A DNA stretch of 64,000 nucleotides from Hellea balneolensis DSM 19091 (GTDB lineage: Bacteria > Pseudomonadota > Alphaproteobacteria > Caulobacterales > Maricaulaceae), in assembly GCF_000428525.1 (NCBI RefSeq), contig NZ_AUAC01000003.1:828858-892857 (forward strand). Direction: 5' to 3'. Made by a program: the position numbers and the translations under genes. The notes under the pieces are model-generated. The model saw only the letters and a program-made list of their open reading frames with translations. It had not been told where the DNA came from and made no database searches. Position 1 is the first letter of the stretch; each line of letters opens with the position of its first letter. This document shows positions 35,130-43,700 of the stretch, piece by piece.

Positions 35130-36193
35130 TAACTGACCCAAAAGCTTTCCGGATGGCTAGAAAGTAGCTCATTTTTCCATGTTTTCAGCTTATCATTTGA
35201 GATACAGGCGACGATACATCCTCCAAAGCCGCCACCCGTTTGACGCGCCCCTAAAGCGCCTAATTTGACGGCGTCTTCAACTAACCGGTCCACTTTTGGA
35301 ACTGTGATCTCAAAATCATCCCGCATAGAAATGTGGCTCTCATTCATAAGCTTGCCAAGCTTTGTAAAACCTTTGTCTTTTAAACACGCAATGGCGTCTA
35401 TGGTGCGGCGATGATCTGTCATGCAATGACGCGCGCGGCGCTGTAGCACGTCCGGAAGACTGCTTAGCGACGCAAATTCTGCATCTGATATCTGGCAAAT
35501 ATTATCATGGCCTAGCGCGGCTTTGACCGCATCGCATTCTTCTTTGCGCTCTTTGTAACGGCCTTCATTGAGCTGCCGAAACTGGCCTGAGTGAATGACG
35601 GCCATGTGGTAATCAGTTGGCAGGTCAACAAGCTCATATCCGAGTGTCTCCGTATTAAGAGCCAGCGCTTGGCCAGGGCTAGCAATCGCCACGGCCATTT
35701 GATCCATAATTCCGCAAGGCATGCCAATAAATTCGTTTTCAACGCGGCGGGCCAACACAGCAATGTCTTTATCTGATGTCTTATCTTTCGCTAAGTCTCT
35801 TGCGAGTTTCAGTATTCCCACCGTTACTGCGGCAGAAGAGGATATACCCGCGCCAAAGGGCAGGGTGGTGCGTGCGGCGACATTAAGGCCATTTTGTAGA
35901 TAGCCTTGCTCTCGGGCCAAAATCACAGCGCCAACAATATAATCCGACCAATGGTCAGAGGCTTTGTCTGACAGACTGCGAATGGCGATATCATCGAATT
36001 TATCCGACCAAATGTGAATTTCACCGTCCGTACGAGGCGAGAGGGCGAGGCTTATCCCGAGCGGTAAAGCCGTAGGCAAAACCATGCCACCATTATAATC
36101 CGTATGTTCTCCAATCAGGTTGACGCGTCCGGGGGTAAAACCACTTATTGCGGGCGCTGCCGAAAAAATTGCTTCAAAACGCTCTTCTATCAT
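35129..36193 (-). CDS. galK: galactokinase
   Basis: A 354-residue GHMP kinase that phosphorylates galactose at C1. It shows the galactokinase signature GRVNLIGEHTDYNGG (about residues 23-37), the GHMP ATP loop LPFGAGISSSAAV (about 111-123) and a third motif RQTGGGFGGCIVA near 318. It overlaps galT upstream and galE downstream by one base each (TAATG junctions), so the three are translationally coupled. Confidence 0.96.
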   Translation of the reverse strand: MIEERFEAIFSAAPAISGFTPGRVNLIGEHTDYNGGMVLPTALPLGISLALSPRTDGEIHIWSDKFDDIAIRSLSDKASDHWSDYIVGAVILAREQGYLQNGLNVAARTTLPFGAGISSSAAVTVGILKLARDLAKDKTSDKDIAVLARRVENEFIGMPCGIMDQMAVAIASPGQALALNTETLGYELVDLPTDYHMAVIHSGQFRQLNEGRYKERKEECDAVKAALGHDNICQISDAEFASLSSLPDVLQRRARHCMTDHRRTIDAIACLKDKGFTKLGKLMNESHISMRDDFEITVPKVDRLVEDAVKLGALGARQTGGGFGGCIVACISNDKLKTWKNELLSSHPESFWVS

Positions 36194-37275
36194 TAAAGTG
36201 CTCTGAGCGTTTTAGCGGCCATTTCGGGCATGACATCAACGGTAAATGTTCCCGTTGATTGCTCAACAGACGCTAGATATTTGACACGTCCTGGTGCGCG
36301 CAGAAGCGGATAAAATTGAGCTGTGAAGTGAAAGCTATCGCCAGCTTTTAAGGGCGCCGCATGCAGTGAAAGCATGTAAGCAGTGGGGCGCTGAAAATAT
36401 TCATCATAGCGGCGTGTTATATCACCCAGTAAATGCGCGAAACCATCTAATTGTTCTTCGCTGAATTCCCAAGGCCCGCGAGCCGAAATATCGGGGGCAA
36501 TCCATGTTTCAAAGGGAAAGCGGGCATAAGGCGGGCAAAAAGCGCTCAGGCCGCCTGCCTTGGCTACGCCGTATTCAGATCCCCAAATTTTCATATCCTT
36601 TGTTAAGCTATACCCGGCTTCAAATGCCATCATGGCGTCCTGTTGCACGCGTGGAACAAAAGGGAAGGCATAGATTTGTCCATGTGGATGATGGAGTGTG
36701 ACGCCGACTTCATCTCCGCGGTTCTCAAAGGGAAGAACAAATTCACAGCCATTGTCGTAATGTGTTTCATAACGGTCATTCCACGCCGCGAGCAATAGCC
36801 GCCGTTTATCTTGGCCAAGAGAATGAAGGTTGCCAAAATCTTGAGGACCATAGACAATCACTTCGCATCGTCCACTCGCACGCATCATCTTAAGGGCTTC
36901 AACAGAAGCGGGCTCTGGTGCTTTGGGATGAAGGCTCGTAAATTTGTTCTCAAAGACAGCAAGTTCGAAATCAGTAAAAGGAATTTCTGTTGGCGCGCTA
37001 CCTTCGGCAGAGGGGGCCAATGGATTATCTGCAGCAGAAGGCTTAAACGTTCTATTTTGTCGATGCGCCGCGTAGATATTCCATTCCCGGCGTAGAGGGT
37101 GATATCTTAGCTCGCCGCCCTTGGCGACAGCGCTGTCATCTTCGTTTAAAGGTGCAAGGGTGTGAGGGCGATAGCCATAGAGAAAAAGCTCACGTCCATC
37201 CCTTTTGACGAAATGGCGGCGGTGAATTGTGCGACCTTGCACATTACACTCTGTGTGCTCCAATAAGTTTGTCAT
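36193..37275 (-). CDS. galT: galactose-1-phosphate uridylyltransferase
   Basis: Transfers UMP from UDP-glucose to galactose-1-phosphate. The active-site HPH triad is visible as TLHHPHGQIYAFPF, and the N-terminal YHPLRREWNIYA matches the family start region. ATG 37275 gives 360 residues, close to the usual 350. The frame runs open to TTG 37368, but the region between contains a strong regulatory palindrome (37285-37304) only 9 bp upstream of the ATG, which favours the shorter form. First gene of the gal operon, divergent from a DeoR-family regulator. Confidence 0.9.
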   Translation of the reverse strand: MTNLLEHTECNVQGRTIHRRHFVKRDGRELFLYGYRPHTLAPLNEDDSAVAKGGELRYHPLRREWNIYAAHRQNRTFKPSAADNPLAPSAEGSAPTEIPFTDFELAVFENKFTSLHPKAPEPASVEALKMMRASGRCEVIVYGPQDFGNLHSLGQDKRRLLLAAWNDRYETHYDNGCEFVLPFENRGDEVGVTLHHPHGQIYAFPFVPRVQQDAMMAFEAGYSLTKDMKIWGSEYGVAKAGGLSAFCPPYARFPFETWIAPDISARGPWEFSEEQLDGFAHLLGDITRRYDEYFQRPTAYMLSLHAAPLKAGDSFHFTAQFYPLLRAPGRVKYLASVEQSTGTFTVDVMPEMAAKTLRAL

Positions 37276-37284
37276 GTGGCCCGA

Positions 37285-37304
37285 TATTTGCGAAAACGAA
37301 CATT
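37285..37304. promoter_or_regulatory. GlpR/DeoR-type operator upstream of galT
   Basis: TATTTGCGAAAACGAACATT matches the E. coli GlpR consensus WATKYTCGWWAWCGAMCATW at 19 of 20 positions by my count. It lies 9 bp before the preferred galT start, where a bound repressor would block transcription or elongation. A further half-site (AGTGTTCGAA, 37391-37400) is closer to the regulator's own start. The neighbouring DeoR/GlpR-family gene is the obvious binding protein. Confidence 0.7.
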
Positions 37305-37452
37305 TTTCTAGCGCGAGTTTAAGTTCATGGCTAGGGAAAATGTAAATTTTATCATGTGTTTTGCTCAATTTTACAAGAAAGCCTCATTAGAGTGTTCGAA
37401 TATTTGACAAAAACAGATTTTACAAAACTAAACTCTCTGCTAAGCCAAAGGC

Positions 37453-38232
37453 ATGAAAAAGTTTGAACCGTCGAAACGGCAAGCCTCCATACTTCAGATG
37501 ATTGAAGAATTCGGGTTTATTGCTACCGAAGCTATGGTGACAGAGTTTAATGTTACGCCTCAAACCATCCGCCGTGATTTGAATGAGTTAAGCGAGCAGG
37601 GGCTGCTAACGCGTTTTCACGGAGGCGCAGGACAAGTCAAAAGTGCGGAAAATCCACCTTACGAAGATCGTTTACAGACGGGTGTGGAAGCCAAGAAGAA
37701 AATTGCAGCGGTCACAGCGGCAATGATCCCTAATGGCGCGTCTATATTCTTAAGCACAGGTACAACAATTGAGGCTATTGCTGAGGCTTTGTTGGGGCAT
37801 GAAAAACTGCATGTTTTTACCAATAACCTTCACGTAGCGCGTATTTTGACGCAAAATGAGAGTTTTCAAATCATTGTCTCATGCGGACAGGTTCGCCATT
37901 CAGATGGCGGCATTATCGGCTCGTCATCTGATGATTTTATAAGTGATTTTCGGATGGATATTGGAATCGTGGGTATCAGCGGTGTCGATGAAGATGGAAC
38001 ACTACTCGAATATGATCCTCAGGAAGTGAAAACTGCGAAAACTATTTTGCGTAATTCTCAGAAAGTCATCATGGTTGCTGACCGTCACAAGTTCGGGCGC
38101 CGCGCAATGAATCGTGTTGGCCATATTCGTGAATTAGACGCTATTATAACGGATAGTGAGCCAGAGACTCACTTCAAAAATCTCTGTGAGTCCGAAGATA
38201 TTGAAATTATTGTGTCCTCCGCAGACCCGTAG
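37453..38232 (+). CDS. DeoR/GlpR family transcriptional regulator of the galactoside locus
   Basis: A 259-residue sugar-responsive repressor. The N-terminal winged helix is intact: RQASILQMIEEFGF, then TPQTIRRDLNELSEQGLLTRFHGGA as recognition helix and wing (about 31-55). The C-terminal DeoR sensor domain (about 75-235) has the ISTGTTIEAIA-type and VADRHKFGRRAM motifs that bind phosphosugars. It stands between the gal operon and the receptor/halogenase/GH36 arm, and both arms carry GlpR-type palindromes. It likely represses both until a galactose-derived phosphosugar appears; the effector is inferred. Confidence 0.9.
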   Translation: MKKFEPSKRQASILQMIEEFGFIATEAMVTEFNVTPQTIRRDLNELSEQGLLTRFHGGAGQVKSAENPPYEDRLQTGVEAKKKIAAVTAAMIPNGASIFLSTGTTIEAIAEALLGHEKLHVFTNNLHVARILTQNESFQIIVSCGQVRHSDGGIIGSSSDDFISDFRMDIGIVGISGVDEDGTLLEYDPQEVKTAKTILRNSQKVIMVADRHKFGRRAMNRVGHIRELDAIITDSEPETHFKNLCESEDIEIIVSSADP

Positions 38233-38420
38233 AGGTTTTCGAGTCGATACTGGTGATCGCCATTAACTCTTGCGCGTAGATGCGATTAGACGCGATTTCG
38301 AATAAAAATATTCTCTTTAGTTGAGTTTCTTTGACCTCATTCTCTAATTAACCCTTAAATTATGGGTTATTTAGAAATTATTGTCACGAAATTAGTGTAA
38401 AAATGCAACAGAGTTGAAAA

Positions 38421-38440
38421 AATGTTCGAAAAAGAATATT
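38421..38440. promoter_or_regulatory. GlpR/DeoR-type operator upstream of the TonB-dependent receptor
   Basis: AATGTTCGAAAAAGAATATT matches WATKYTCGWWAWCGAMCATW at 18 of 20 positions; the left half is perfect. It lies about 95 bp before the receptor start, just upstream of a plausible promoter. The surrounding gene-free stretch 38233-38533 otherwise shows only AT-rich sequence and a second half-site at 38450-38459. Confidence 0.7.
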
Positions 38441-38447
38441 TTTGGAC

Positions 38448-38475
38448 TTGACGAACATTCCATCGAATTTAGTGT
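38448..38475 (+). promoter_or_regulatory. candidate promoter with overlapping operator half-site
   Basis: TTGACG (38448-38453) and TAGTGT (38470-38475) with a 16-bp spacer form a possible sigma-70-type promoter for the receptor gene. The half-site GACGAACATT (38450-38459) overlaps the -35 region, so a repressor bound here would occlude RNA polymerase. The -10 is weak, so this is tentative. Confidence 0.4.
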
Positions 38476-38533
38476 GAGGACAAGTGACGCAATATAAGCG
38501 TCAGGCAATTTATAATGTCTCAGGGAGAGTCTC

Positions 38534-41299
38534 ATGAAGTTTAACAAAAAGAATTTATTGGCTTGTACAGTAGGGAGTGCCGCAATGATGTGGGCCGCTC
38601 CGACTATGGCGCAAACATCTAACACATTTGAAGATGAAGTTATTGCGACAGGTATTAGAAGCTCTATTAAGCGCGCACAGGACATCAAACGCGAAGCTGT
38701 TGGTGTTGTTGATGCGATTGCGGCGGAAGATTTGGGTAAATTCCCTGATCTTAACGTTGCTGAATCTCTACAGCGCATTCCTGGCCTTGCCATTGATCGC
38801 AGCGGCGGCGAGGGCCAAGCGGTCACTATTCGTGGTCTTGGACCTCAATTTAACACGGTTCTCTTAAATGGACGTCAAATTGCAACTGACTCAGGTGGCC
38901 GTGAATTTAACTTTGATGTGTTAGCCGCAGAACAAATTACAGGCGCGACAGTTTATAAGTCCGGTCGTTCAAATCTACAAGAAGGCGGTATTGGCGGTAC
39001 AATTAATGTGTCGACAGCGCGGCCTTTCGATAATCCTGGTTTCCAGATGGCTGGTTCTGTTAAGGGCGTCTATGAAAGCTTGTCCGAGAAAATCTCTCCT
39101 GCGGGCTCGCTCCTGATCAGTAACACATTTAACGATGATAAATTCGGTCTTTTGGGTGCTTTCAGCTATTCAGAGCGTGATGTTCAAATCAATCAAATTG
39201 CCACAGCAGGTTGGCGTCCCGGGCAAACGATTTCAAATAATCGCGATGGCGTATTGTTTGAGAATGCTTACATCCCGCGTAACTGGGACCAAATTGTTGA
39301 TAGGCAAAAGCGTAAGCGTTTAAATGCAAGTCTGGCAGCACAATTTGCGCCGAATGACGACATGACTGTCACGCTAGATGGCTTTGTTTCGAAATTTGAA
39401 GTCGACTCACTTGTAACCGACTTGGCATCATGGTTCGAACCCGACCGCGTCGGAAGCGGGACAATCGACTCTAACGGAACACTTACAAGTTTTACGCAGG
39501 AAATTGGCCTTAACCAAGGTTCTGGTGATCCAGCTTCTGACTTTGTATCCACTACTCGAAATTCACGCGATGTGACCAATAAAGGTTTTGGTATCAATGT
39601 AGATTGGGATGCGACTGAAAACCTTAATGTTTCACTCGATGCTTTCCATTCAACAGCCGAAAATGATCGCGCCGGAAAAGATCGTTTCAATGTTGTTGGT
39701 ATTATCAATAATTACTCATTTGATGGCACTGGCGAATACCCAACGGTTGCCCATGACGGTTTTACGGGCGGAAATCTCCCTGATGCGAGTCTCAGCCGCC
39801 TTCACTATAATGAAAAAGGTAATGTCCCGACGGATGAAGACGAAATTACAGAATTCAAAGCTGATTTCTCTTACACGCCTGATGTTGACGCCGTAAAAGC
39901 TGTCCGTTTCGGTGCCTATAGTCAGATGCGCGAAAAGTCACGCTTCCAAATCTTTGGGAACCAATGTGCATTCTGTGGCTATCAAGTTGCCGCGCCGAAT
40001 GACATCATCAACTTCCGTCCCTTTACAGCGAATAACTTCTTCCCAGGCCTAATCGATACATTTTACACTTATGATGGTGATGCATATGTTGATTATCTGG
40101 CTTCGGAAGGTGTTCCAATCGTGACAACCCTCCAGAATAACCGCTACACAATCAACGAAGATATCATTAGCGGCTATGTAGACACGACACTTGGTTTTGA
40201 TGCCGGAGACATTCCTGTAGAAATCAATATGGGCGTTCGCTATGCCAACACGAATATTGACGTTACGGCGGTTCAAAGCTTTATTGCCGATGTTGTTCCG
40301 ACAACTGATTTAACGCTCTTCTCCAACGTCTTTGGCCCCGCCACTGATATCACGGAAGGGGGATCTTATTCGAACTTCCTTGGTAACTTTGATGTCGCTT
40401 TTGATGTGCGTGAAGATATGAAAGTGCGTTTCGCAGCGTATGAATCGCTAACACGTGCGACCATGTCTGAGCTCTCACCTGCGACTAACTTTGGTGAGCC
40501 TCGCCGTCAAAATCTGACAGCGAGCGGTGGTAACCCTGCGCTTAATCCGTTTAAGTCCACAAACTTTGATGCGGCCTTTGAATGGTATTATGCAGAAGAC
40601 AGCGTATTCTCTATCGCGGCCTTCCACAAAGATATCGACGATATCATTGTAAACCTCACAGGCAATGAAAGCTTCACACTTGCTAATCGTAGCGCCGCCG
40701 ATGGCTTCCGCTGTGCCGGCACGACACCAAGCTGTGCCGCGCCTGGCGACATTGATCCTGCGCGTCCTGGTTTTGATGTTATTGCCAATACGGAAGAACT
40801 AAACGGCGAGAGCGAGCTTTACCGCGTAAGTCGTCCGCAAAACGGCGAAAGTGCCAAAGTCACAGGCGTCGAAGTCGCCATAACACATGTTCTCGATAAC
40901 GGCTTTGGTATCTCTGCCAACGCGACATTTGTTGACAGTAACGTGGTTCTAGACCCAACGTCTGCGACGAACTTCTCACTCGAAGGTGTGGGCGATTCGC
41001 AAAACATCGTACTGTTCTATGAGAATGAGCGTCTGCAAGGCCGTGTCGCCTATAACCGTCGTGAGGGCTTCCTACGCCGTATTGACAACGGTTTTAACGG
41101 CGAGCCTATCAACACAGAGACATTTGGTCAGTTTGACGCCAGCGCAAGCTATGACGTGACAGACCAATATACCGTCTTTGTTGAAGGTATTAACATCACA
41201 GGTGAAGAGCTCCGCCAAACAGGCCGCTTCCCGAACCAAATCTACTCTATTGAAGATAACGGTTCACGCTACGCTGTCGGCGTTCGTGCTAAGTGGTAA
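38534..41299 (+). CDS. TonB-dependent receptor (carbohydrate type)
   Basis: A 921-residue outer-membrane active transporter. Signal peptide residues 1-26 (cleavage after PTMAQ). The plug domain carries DVIAAEDLGKFPDLNVAESLQRIPG-type sequence, VTIRGLGPQFNTVLLNGR and the GGIGGTINV segment; the beta-barrel follows and ends with aromatic VRAKW. This plug variant is common in sugar-uptake receptors of Caulobacterales and Xanthomonadales. With the alpha-galactosidase and symporter in the locus it probably imports alpha-galactosides. It is preceded by a GlpR-type operator and followed by a terminator-like hairpin. Confidence 0.92.
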   Translation: MKFNKKNLLACTVGSAAMMWAAPTMAQTSNTFEDEVIATGIRSSIKRAQDIKREAVGVVDAIAAEDLGKFPDLNVAESLQRIPGLAIDRSGGEGQAVTIRGLGPQFNTVLLNGRQIATDSGGREFNFDVLAAEQITGATVYKSGRSNLQEGGIGGTINVSTARPFDNPGFQMAGSVKGVYESLSEKISPAGSLLISNTFNDDKFGLLGAFSYSERDVQINQIATAGWRPGQTISNNRDGVLFENAYIPRNWDQIVDRQKRKRLNASLAAQFAPNDDMTVTLDGFVSKFEVDSLVTDLASWFEPDRVGSGTIDSNGTLTSFTQEIGLNQGSGDPASDFVSTTRNSRDVTNKGFGINVDWDATENLNVSLDAFHSTAENDRAGKDRFNVVGIINNYSFDGTGEYPTVAHDGFTGGNLPDASLSRLHYNEKGNVPTDEDEITEFKADFSYTPDVDAVKAVRFGAYSQMREKSRFQIFGNQCAFCGYQVAAPNDIINFRPFTANNFFPGLIDTFYTYDGDAYVDYLASEGVPIVTTLQNNRYTINEDIISGYVDTTLGFDAGDIPVEINMGVRYANTNIDVTAVQSFIADVVPTTDLTLFSNVFGPATDITEGGSYSNFLGNFDVAFDVREDMKVRFAAYESLTRATMSELSPATNFGEPRRQNLTASGGNPALNPFKSTNFDAAFEWYYAEDSVFSIAAFHKDIDDIIVNLTGNESFTLANRSAADGFRCAGTTPSCAAPGDIDPARPGFDVIANTEELNGESELYRVSRPQNGESAKVTGVEVAITHVLDNGFGISANATFVDSNVVLDPTSATNFSLEGVGDSQNIVLFYENERLQGRVAYNRREGFLRRIDNGFNGEPINTETFGQFDASASYDVTDQYTVFVEGINITGEELRQTGRFPNQIYSIEDNGSRYAVGVRAKW

Positions 41300-41327
41300 A
41301 GCTGTCACATTGACGTAACCCTGACTT

Positions 41328-41365
41328 TAGGGCTGATAGGACACTCTTATCAGCCCTAATTTTTT
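41328..41365 (+). terminator. Rho-independent terminator after the receptor gene
   Basis: An 11-bp perfect stem (TAGGGCTGATA/TATCAGCCCTA) with a 9-base loop is followed by ATTTTTT, between the receptor and the halogenase-like gene. It should end or attenuate receptor transcripts, leaving partial read-through into the downstream genes. Confidence 0.88.
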
Positions 41366-41384
41366 GCCATAAAGTTGTAGAAAG

Positions 41385-42905
41385 ATGTCAGACTCAATTA
41401 AATCCCTTCTCATCGTTGGCGGCGGAACTGCCGGGTGGCTTAGTGCTGCCATTATCGCGGCGCATCATCGTAATCGTCCCGAGGGCTCATTAAAGATAAC
41501 TCTGGTTGAGGCGTCGGATATCCCGACCGTTGGCGTGGGTGAGGGCACTTGGCCCACTATCCGTAATACTGTGCGCACTATCGGCATTGATGAAAAAACG
41601 ATATTTAAAGAATGTTTCGCGGGCTTCAAACAAGGCGGAAAGTTCGTAAACTGGGTCACCGATGATGATTTCTATTATCATCCTTTCACCGTGCCTTTAG
41701 GATATGGGCAGATGGATATGGCGCCCTATGTTGAGGATATTGAAGACTTCGCCGTTGAAGCTAACTATCAGCAGGAAATTTGCGAGGCTGGTCTCGCGCC
41801 AAGATCGTTGGCTGAAGGCGAGTTTCAAAGCGTTTGTAATTATGCCTATCACCTTGATGCGGGAGCTTTTGCAAATATCCTGAAAGAGCATTGCAAGACA
41901 GAACTTGGCGTTGAGCATGTTATTGGAACCGTCAAAGACGTAGAGCGCAATGAGATAGGACATATTGGAGCTCTGAAACTCGAGGGAGATAACGGTCCAT
42001 TTGATCTTTCTGCTGACCTTTATGTAGACTGTACCGGGTTTCGCTCGCTCTTATTGGGTAAGGCTCTGGATGTTCCATTTGTTTCAAATGAGAAGTATCT
42101 CTTCAATAATAAAGCTATGGCCCTGCATGTGCCTTATGAGAGCGAAGATGATGACGTGGCATGTCACACGATTGCGACGGGCCAGAATGCCGGCTGGACT
42201 TGGGATATTGGCCTGACAACGCGGCGTGGTGTTGGGCATGTCTATTCTGATGCTTATTTATCTGACGCCGAAGCTGAGGCCAATCTAAGCAAATATATTG
42301 GAAAGCCTTTGGGTGATTTTGATGTGAAACGCATCAGTTTTCAATCTGGCTATCGTGCCAGAACATGGGAGCATAACTGCGTTGCCGTTGGTCTCTCTTG
42401 TGGTTTTGTAGAACCGTTAGAAGCTACAGCTATTATGCTAGTAGAAGTCGCGGCGCGTTATATCGCTGAGAACTTGCCTGCCGATCAAACGTCTATGGAG
42501 GTGACGGCGAAACGATTTAATAAGCAAATGGATTACCGCTGGTCGCGCATCACGGATTTTTTAAAGCTGCATTACATTCTCACGAAACGCCCCGAACCTT
42601 ATTGGCGCGCACATTGTGACCCGGCCAGTATTCCCGATAGCTTGAAAGAAGATTTGGCCATCTGGAAGCATCGCGGCCCGATTAAATCCGATTTTGACGG
42701 GGTTGCAGAATTATTCCCGGCCGCTAGCTATCAATATATTCTCTATGGTATGGGATACAAACCAGATTATTCGCGCCAAGCTTATCTGTATAATCAGGAG
42801 CAACAAGCGGATAGAATTCGCCAAAAAAACCAATTGATGACGCAGCAATTATTACAAAGTCTGCCGCCTCATAGAGATTATATTGAACATTGGCTTGAGC
42901 AATAA
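41385..42905 (+). CDS. tryptophan 7-halogenase-like flavoprotein of the TonB-receptor-associated type
   Basis: A 506-residue FAD-binding protein of the flavin-dependent halogenase fold. The dinucleotide motif VGGGTAGWLSA (residues 11-21) and the catalytic-Lys region GFKQGGKF (Lys82) are present. The halogenase WxWxIP signature reads WTWDIG at 271-276, with Gly in place of Pro. Members located beside TonB receptors and SapC in Caulobacterales are annotated as halogenases, but their real reaction is unknown and no tryptophan or indole pathway lies here. It sits 86 bp after the receptor and 24 bp before SapC in a sugar-utilisation locus. Confidence 0.85.
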   Translation: MSDSIKSLLIVGGGTAGWLSAAIIAAHHRNRPEGSLKITLVEASDIPTVGVGEGTWPTIRNTVRTIGIDEKTIFKECFAGFKQGGKFVNWVTDDDFYYHPFTVPLGYGQMDMAPYVEDIEDFAVEANYQQEICEAGLAPRSLAEGEFQSVCNYAYHLDAGAFANILKEHCKTELGVEHVIGTVKDVERNEIGHIGALKLEGDNGPFDLSADLYVDCTGFRSLLLGKALDVPFVSNEKYLFNNKAMALHVPYESEDDDVACHTIATGQNAGWTWDIGLTTRRGVGHVYSDAYLSDAEAEANLSKYIGKPLGDFDVKRISFQSGYRARTWEHNCVAVGLSCGFVEPLEATAIMLVEVAARYIAENLPADQTSMEVTAKRFNKQMDYRWSRITDFLKLHYILTKRPEPYWRAHCDPASIPDSLKEDLAIWKHRGPIKSDFDGVAELFPAASYQYILYGMGYKPDYSRQAYLYNQEQQADRIRQKNQLMTQQLLQSLPPHRDYIEHWLEQ

Positions 42906-42929
42906 TCTGCTAAAAAACAGGACATTACT

Positions 42930-43691
42930 ATGGCCAAATTAACGGCTTTAAACTCCGGTGAGCATGCCGATGTGAGAATTGGACATGATAGCGGTATTAT
43001 TTATGCTCGTAATTCACATATGTTGCCATTGCGCGTGACCGAAGTCGCGCAAGCCACTGTAGATTTTCCCGTTATGATGAGCCGCATGAGTAATGGCGCA
43101 ATAAGCTTATCTGCTCTGACGAGCTTTGAGCCTCATAAAAATTTGTTTATTTCCGGTGATGAGTGGACATCTAGTTTTCAGCCCACAGCAATGAAAACCT
43201 ACCCCCTTTTTTTGATGAAAGATGATAAGGGCGGTGCAAAGCCTGTCTTGGGAATTGACGCTGAAAGTGAGGCGCTTTCCAAAGATGAGGGACAAGCGCT
43301 GTTTGATAAAAAGGCGCGTTTATCTCTGCACACTAAACAGCTCCAGGCACAACTCATGGAGGACTCAAAGAATATGGTCCATACCTTTCAATTCTTTGAA
43401 ACCCTGTCTGAGTTTGATCTCATTCGATCAGTCGATTTAGCCGTCAATTACAGTGATGGGCAGATCAATCGTATCCGTGGCCTCAGTATGATACATGAAG
43501 ATAACCTGCAGAAACTATCGTCGGAGCGCCTGACAGAATTACGCGACAGAGGTTATCTTGCGCCAATTTATGCGATGCTTTTTTCAGTATTCCAACTCAA
43601 CGCTCTTATCCGTAAAAATAATCAAAATGCGGAGAGTGCCTCAATTAAAAATATCAATTTGGAAGTCAGTAAAGACAACCGTCCTGCTTAG
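42930..43691 (+). CDS. SapC family protein
   Basis: 253 residues matching SapC-like proteins by the central YPLFLMKDDK (about residues 91-100) and IRKNNQ segments and by context. Despite the name (S-layer association) it has no signal peptide, and its biochemical role is unresolved. Genes of this family repeatedly accompany TonB receptors and halogenase-like proteins in sugar loci of Caulobacterales and Xanthomonadales, as here. The alpha-galactosidase GTG start follows 9 bp after its stop. Confidence 0.78.
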   Translation: MAKLTALNSGEHADVRIGHDSGIIYARNSHMLPLRVTEVAQATVDFPVMMSRMSNGAISLSALTSFEPHKNLFISGDEWTSSFQPTAMKTYPLFLMKDDKGGAKPVLGIDAESEALSKDEGQALFDKKARLSLHTKQLQAQLMEDSKNMVHTFQFFETLSEFDLIRSVDLAVNYSDGQINRIRGLSMIHEDNLQKLSSERLTELRDRGYLAPIYAMLFSVFQLNALIRKNNQNAESASIKNINLEVSKDNRPA

Positions 43692-43700
43692 GAGTCAGCC

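Noticed and set aside
37391..37410. A full GlpR-type palindrome in front of the DeoR-family gene
   Set aside because: Only the left half (AGTGTTCGAA) fits; the right half does not match. I kept it as a half-site only.
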